Shown in pieces: positions 51,104 to 52,346 of a stretch of DNA of 52,346 bases. Within the stretch, counting starts at the first letter, position 1, and each line of letters begins with the position of its first letter. Source of the DNA: Paenibacillus sp. MAEPY2 (GTDB taxonomy: Bacteria; Bacillota; Bacilli; Paenibacillales; Paenibacillaceae); assembly GCF_000499205.1 (NCBI RefSeq), contig NZ_AWUK01000052.1:1-52346 (forward strand). Reading direction: 5' to 3'. Below the pieces are notes generated by a model that was not told the origin of the DNA, ran no database searches, and worked only from the letters and a program-made list of their open reading frames with translations. The position numbers and the translations under genes are program-made.

Positions 51104-52036
51104 TTAACCGTCCAATCCGGCAGATACAAACTGTTTCATTGATCGATATGCTTGCTCCAGGCGAAAGCGCATCGCCCCTGTCACAGCATACATTGAGCGA
51201 GTATCTTCCTCGTCATGCGAACCGCCCAGACTATCTGCAACGGTCATATGTAGAGCGGCTGCCCATATATCTGTCATGGAATCATTTTCTTCCAACATGG
51301 ACATATAATCACGGGTTCCATATACAGCCATAACATATTGAATCCACAGTTCTTGTGCAAAATAAAAGAGTGTAGGCTCATGAACCTCCGTCTGATCTGC
51401 CACCCTTTCAAGAATCTGAACAATCTGAAGCGGGAAATCCTCAGGTCTAAGTGGAACAGTATCAATCTCCACTTCAACAGGCTCTTCCCCACGAGTAAAC
51501 GCAATAATGCCTTGAACACCACGACGGCGTAATGTCTGAAGCACACGGAACTGTAGCAAAGGATGCAGTGTCTTGTCTTTAAGCCAACCGGTAAGCGAAT
51601 CATCAATTTCTGGCCGATCGAGATAAGCAAGCTGCTCCAGCGCCAACATTGTCTGATCAGATAAAGGTTCCTCCATCACGGTACGAAGCAATTTATCCGC
51701 ATAGCCATCATCCTGCTCAAGCTTGGTTCTCGCATGTTGGCGTGCCATGTCCTCTTCACTGACTTCTTCTTCCTCACGCTCTTCATGGACCATTGGTAAA
51801 TCCTCTCCATAGTGAGGGAAAGCAGCTTCAAGCCATTCGAGCAACGCTCGCCATTCGTCATAATGCCGCTCTTCCTGTCCTTGGCATTGCAGCAAAAAGC
51901 GAAGCAGGTCCATCGCTTCACCATATCGTTCATTTTCAAGCATAACCGTCAATTGAATCTGGTAATAGTCCAGCGTCTTAGGAAACAGCACGATATTATT
52001 GCTATGCTCGGTTTCCGGGGTCGTGGATTCCTTAAT
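51104..52036 (-). CDS. ysoA: YsoA-like helical-repeat protein, apparent AUU start
   Basis: A protein of about 310 residues (324 if read from a TTG at 52076-52078), helical and acidic, probably with degenerate TPR-like repeats (YYQIQLTVMLENERYGEAMDLLRFLL). In B. subtilis the gene upstream of tig is ysoA, a TPR protein of similar length and unknown role. The name here rests on place and architecture. The start is odd: the only good ribosome binding site (AGGAGG at 52044-52049) is seven bases before an ATT at 52034-52036. The upstream TTG has no ribosome binding site, and the next in-frame GTG and ATG lie 15 and 31 codons downstream without one. Confidence 0.7.
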   Translation of the reverse strand: MKESTTPETEHSNNIVLFPKTLDYYQIQLTVMLENERYGEAMDLLRFLLQCQGQEERHYDEWRALLEWLEAAFPHYGEDLPMVHEEREEEEVSEEDMARQHARTKLEQDDGYADKLLRTVMEEPLSDQTMLALEQLAYLDRPEIDDSLTGWLKDKTLHPLLQFRVLQTLRRRGVQGIIAFTRGEEPVEVEIDTVPLRPEDFPLQIVQILERVADQTEVHEPTLFYFAQELWIQYVMAVYGTRDYMSMLEENDSMTDIWAAALHMTVADSLGGSHDEEDTRSMYAVTGAMRFRLEQAYRSMKQFVSAGLDG

Positions 52037-52133
52037 AGGAGCACCTCCTCTGTATCCTGAATCTCCAGTCGCAATCAACCATAAATAGATGTATATTAAA
52101 CGAAAGTCGATCTATTTTTTGAGTTCTTCTGAT

Positions 52134-52142
52134 ATTCTAACA
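52134..52142 (-). promoter_or_regulatory. Possible promoter of the ysoA-like gene
   Basis: An extended -10, TG-T-TAGAAT (TAGAAT at 52134-52139), faces the gene on the minus strand. The -35 at 17 bp is poor. Confidence 0.3.
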
Positions 52143-52216
52143 TAACCTTAATTATAATGAAAAAAACGTTACTGCCGCCAAATATCATATACGAAAAATA
52201 GTTTAAAATAAAATGT

Positions 52217-52245
52217 TTGATATTCATCATTATTTATGATAAAAT
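52217..52245 (+). promoter_or_regulatory. tRNA-Arg promoter
   Basis: TTGATA (52217-52222) lies 17 bp from TAAAAT (52240-52245), with an extended TGA before the -10. It is about 25 bp upstream of the tRNA on the plus strand. Confidence 0.75.
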
Positions 52246-52269
52246 CAATTTTGCTTGAAAAAAATTCAT

Positions 52270-52343
<74 letters not shown>

Positions 52344-52346
52344 TAA

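Noticed and set aside
52081..52130. Sixteen-codon ORF before the ysoA-like gene as a real peptide gene
   Set aside because: It has an ATG but no ribosome binding site. It is mentioned only as a possible coupling element.

Overview
The window is a stretch of core chromosome from a spore-forming, low-G+C Gram-positive, almost certainly a Paenibacillus. The evidence is the gene order, which follows the Bacillus arrangement ysoA-tig-clpX-lonB-lonA-ysxC-hemAXCDBL-spoVID-valS-folC-spoIIB-maf-radC-mreBCD-minCD-spoIVFAB-rplU-prp-rpmA-spo0B-obg-pheB-pheA with Paenibacillus-type departures. The departures are clpP and ispG inside the tig/clpX/lon block, a CobA-HemD fusion, precorrin-2 dehydrogenase in the haem operon, and hom-thrC-thrB between pheB and pheA. 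All 46 protein genes lie on the minus strand. The only plus-strand gene seen is tRNA-Arg(UCU) at the right edge. No insertion sequence, phage gene, CRISPR array or clearly foreign segment was found.

Reading down the minus strand (right to left): (1) 51104-39422 is a proteostasis and miscellaneous block: ysoA-like gene, tig, clpP, clpX, ispG, lonB, lonA, ysxC, a gene of unknown function, and speD. (2) 39084-28535 is the tetrapyrrole cluster hemA-hemX-sirC-hemC-cobA/hemD-hemB-hemL, then an RluA-family pseudouridine synthase and the LysM spore-coat gene spoVID. (3) 28388-22554 is a tRNA-Val-type T-box leader, valS, folC and murC. (4) 22434-19411 holds a SpoIIB-like SPOR protein, a small membrane protein, maf and radC. 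(5) 19216-13091 holds the cell-shape and division genes mreBCD and minCD, then the spoIVFA-spoIVFB pro-sigma-K processing pair. (6) 12985-8373 holds rng, rplU with its L21 leader, prp, rpmA, spo0B and obg. (7) 8141-2261 is an amino-acid operon: an ACT regulator (pheB), hom, thrC, thrB, pheA and ilvE. (8) 2066-441 is a SafA-like LysM protein. The left edge (1-190) is the promoter and leader of an rRNA operon whose 16S gene would lie just outside the window.

No wholly new multi-gene system is apparent. The interesting signals are regulatory and small-scale. A sigma-E-type promoter for spoIVFA sits inside a 14-bp inverted repeat whose downstream arm overlaps the ribosome binding site, so read-through RNA could be silenced while sporulation RNA is translated. 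A sigma-F-like promoter precedes lonB. The hemA promoter lacks a -35 but has a palindrome at that place and two direct 10-mers with 11-bp period at about -41 to -61. The ysoA-like gene has an apparent AUU start behind a Shine-Dalgarno folded into a hairpin. A six-codon leader ORF with a good ribosome binding site ends on the GTG start of hom. Several start codons given here differ from the longest possible reading frame because a clear ribosome binding site points to an internal start.
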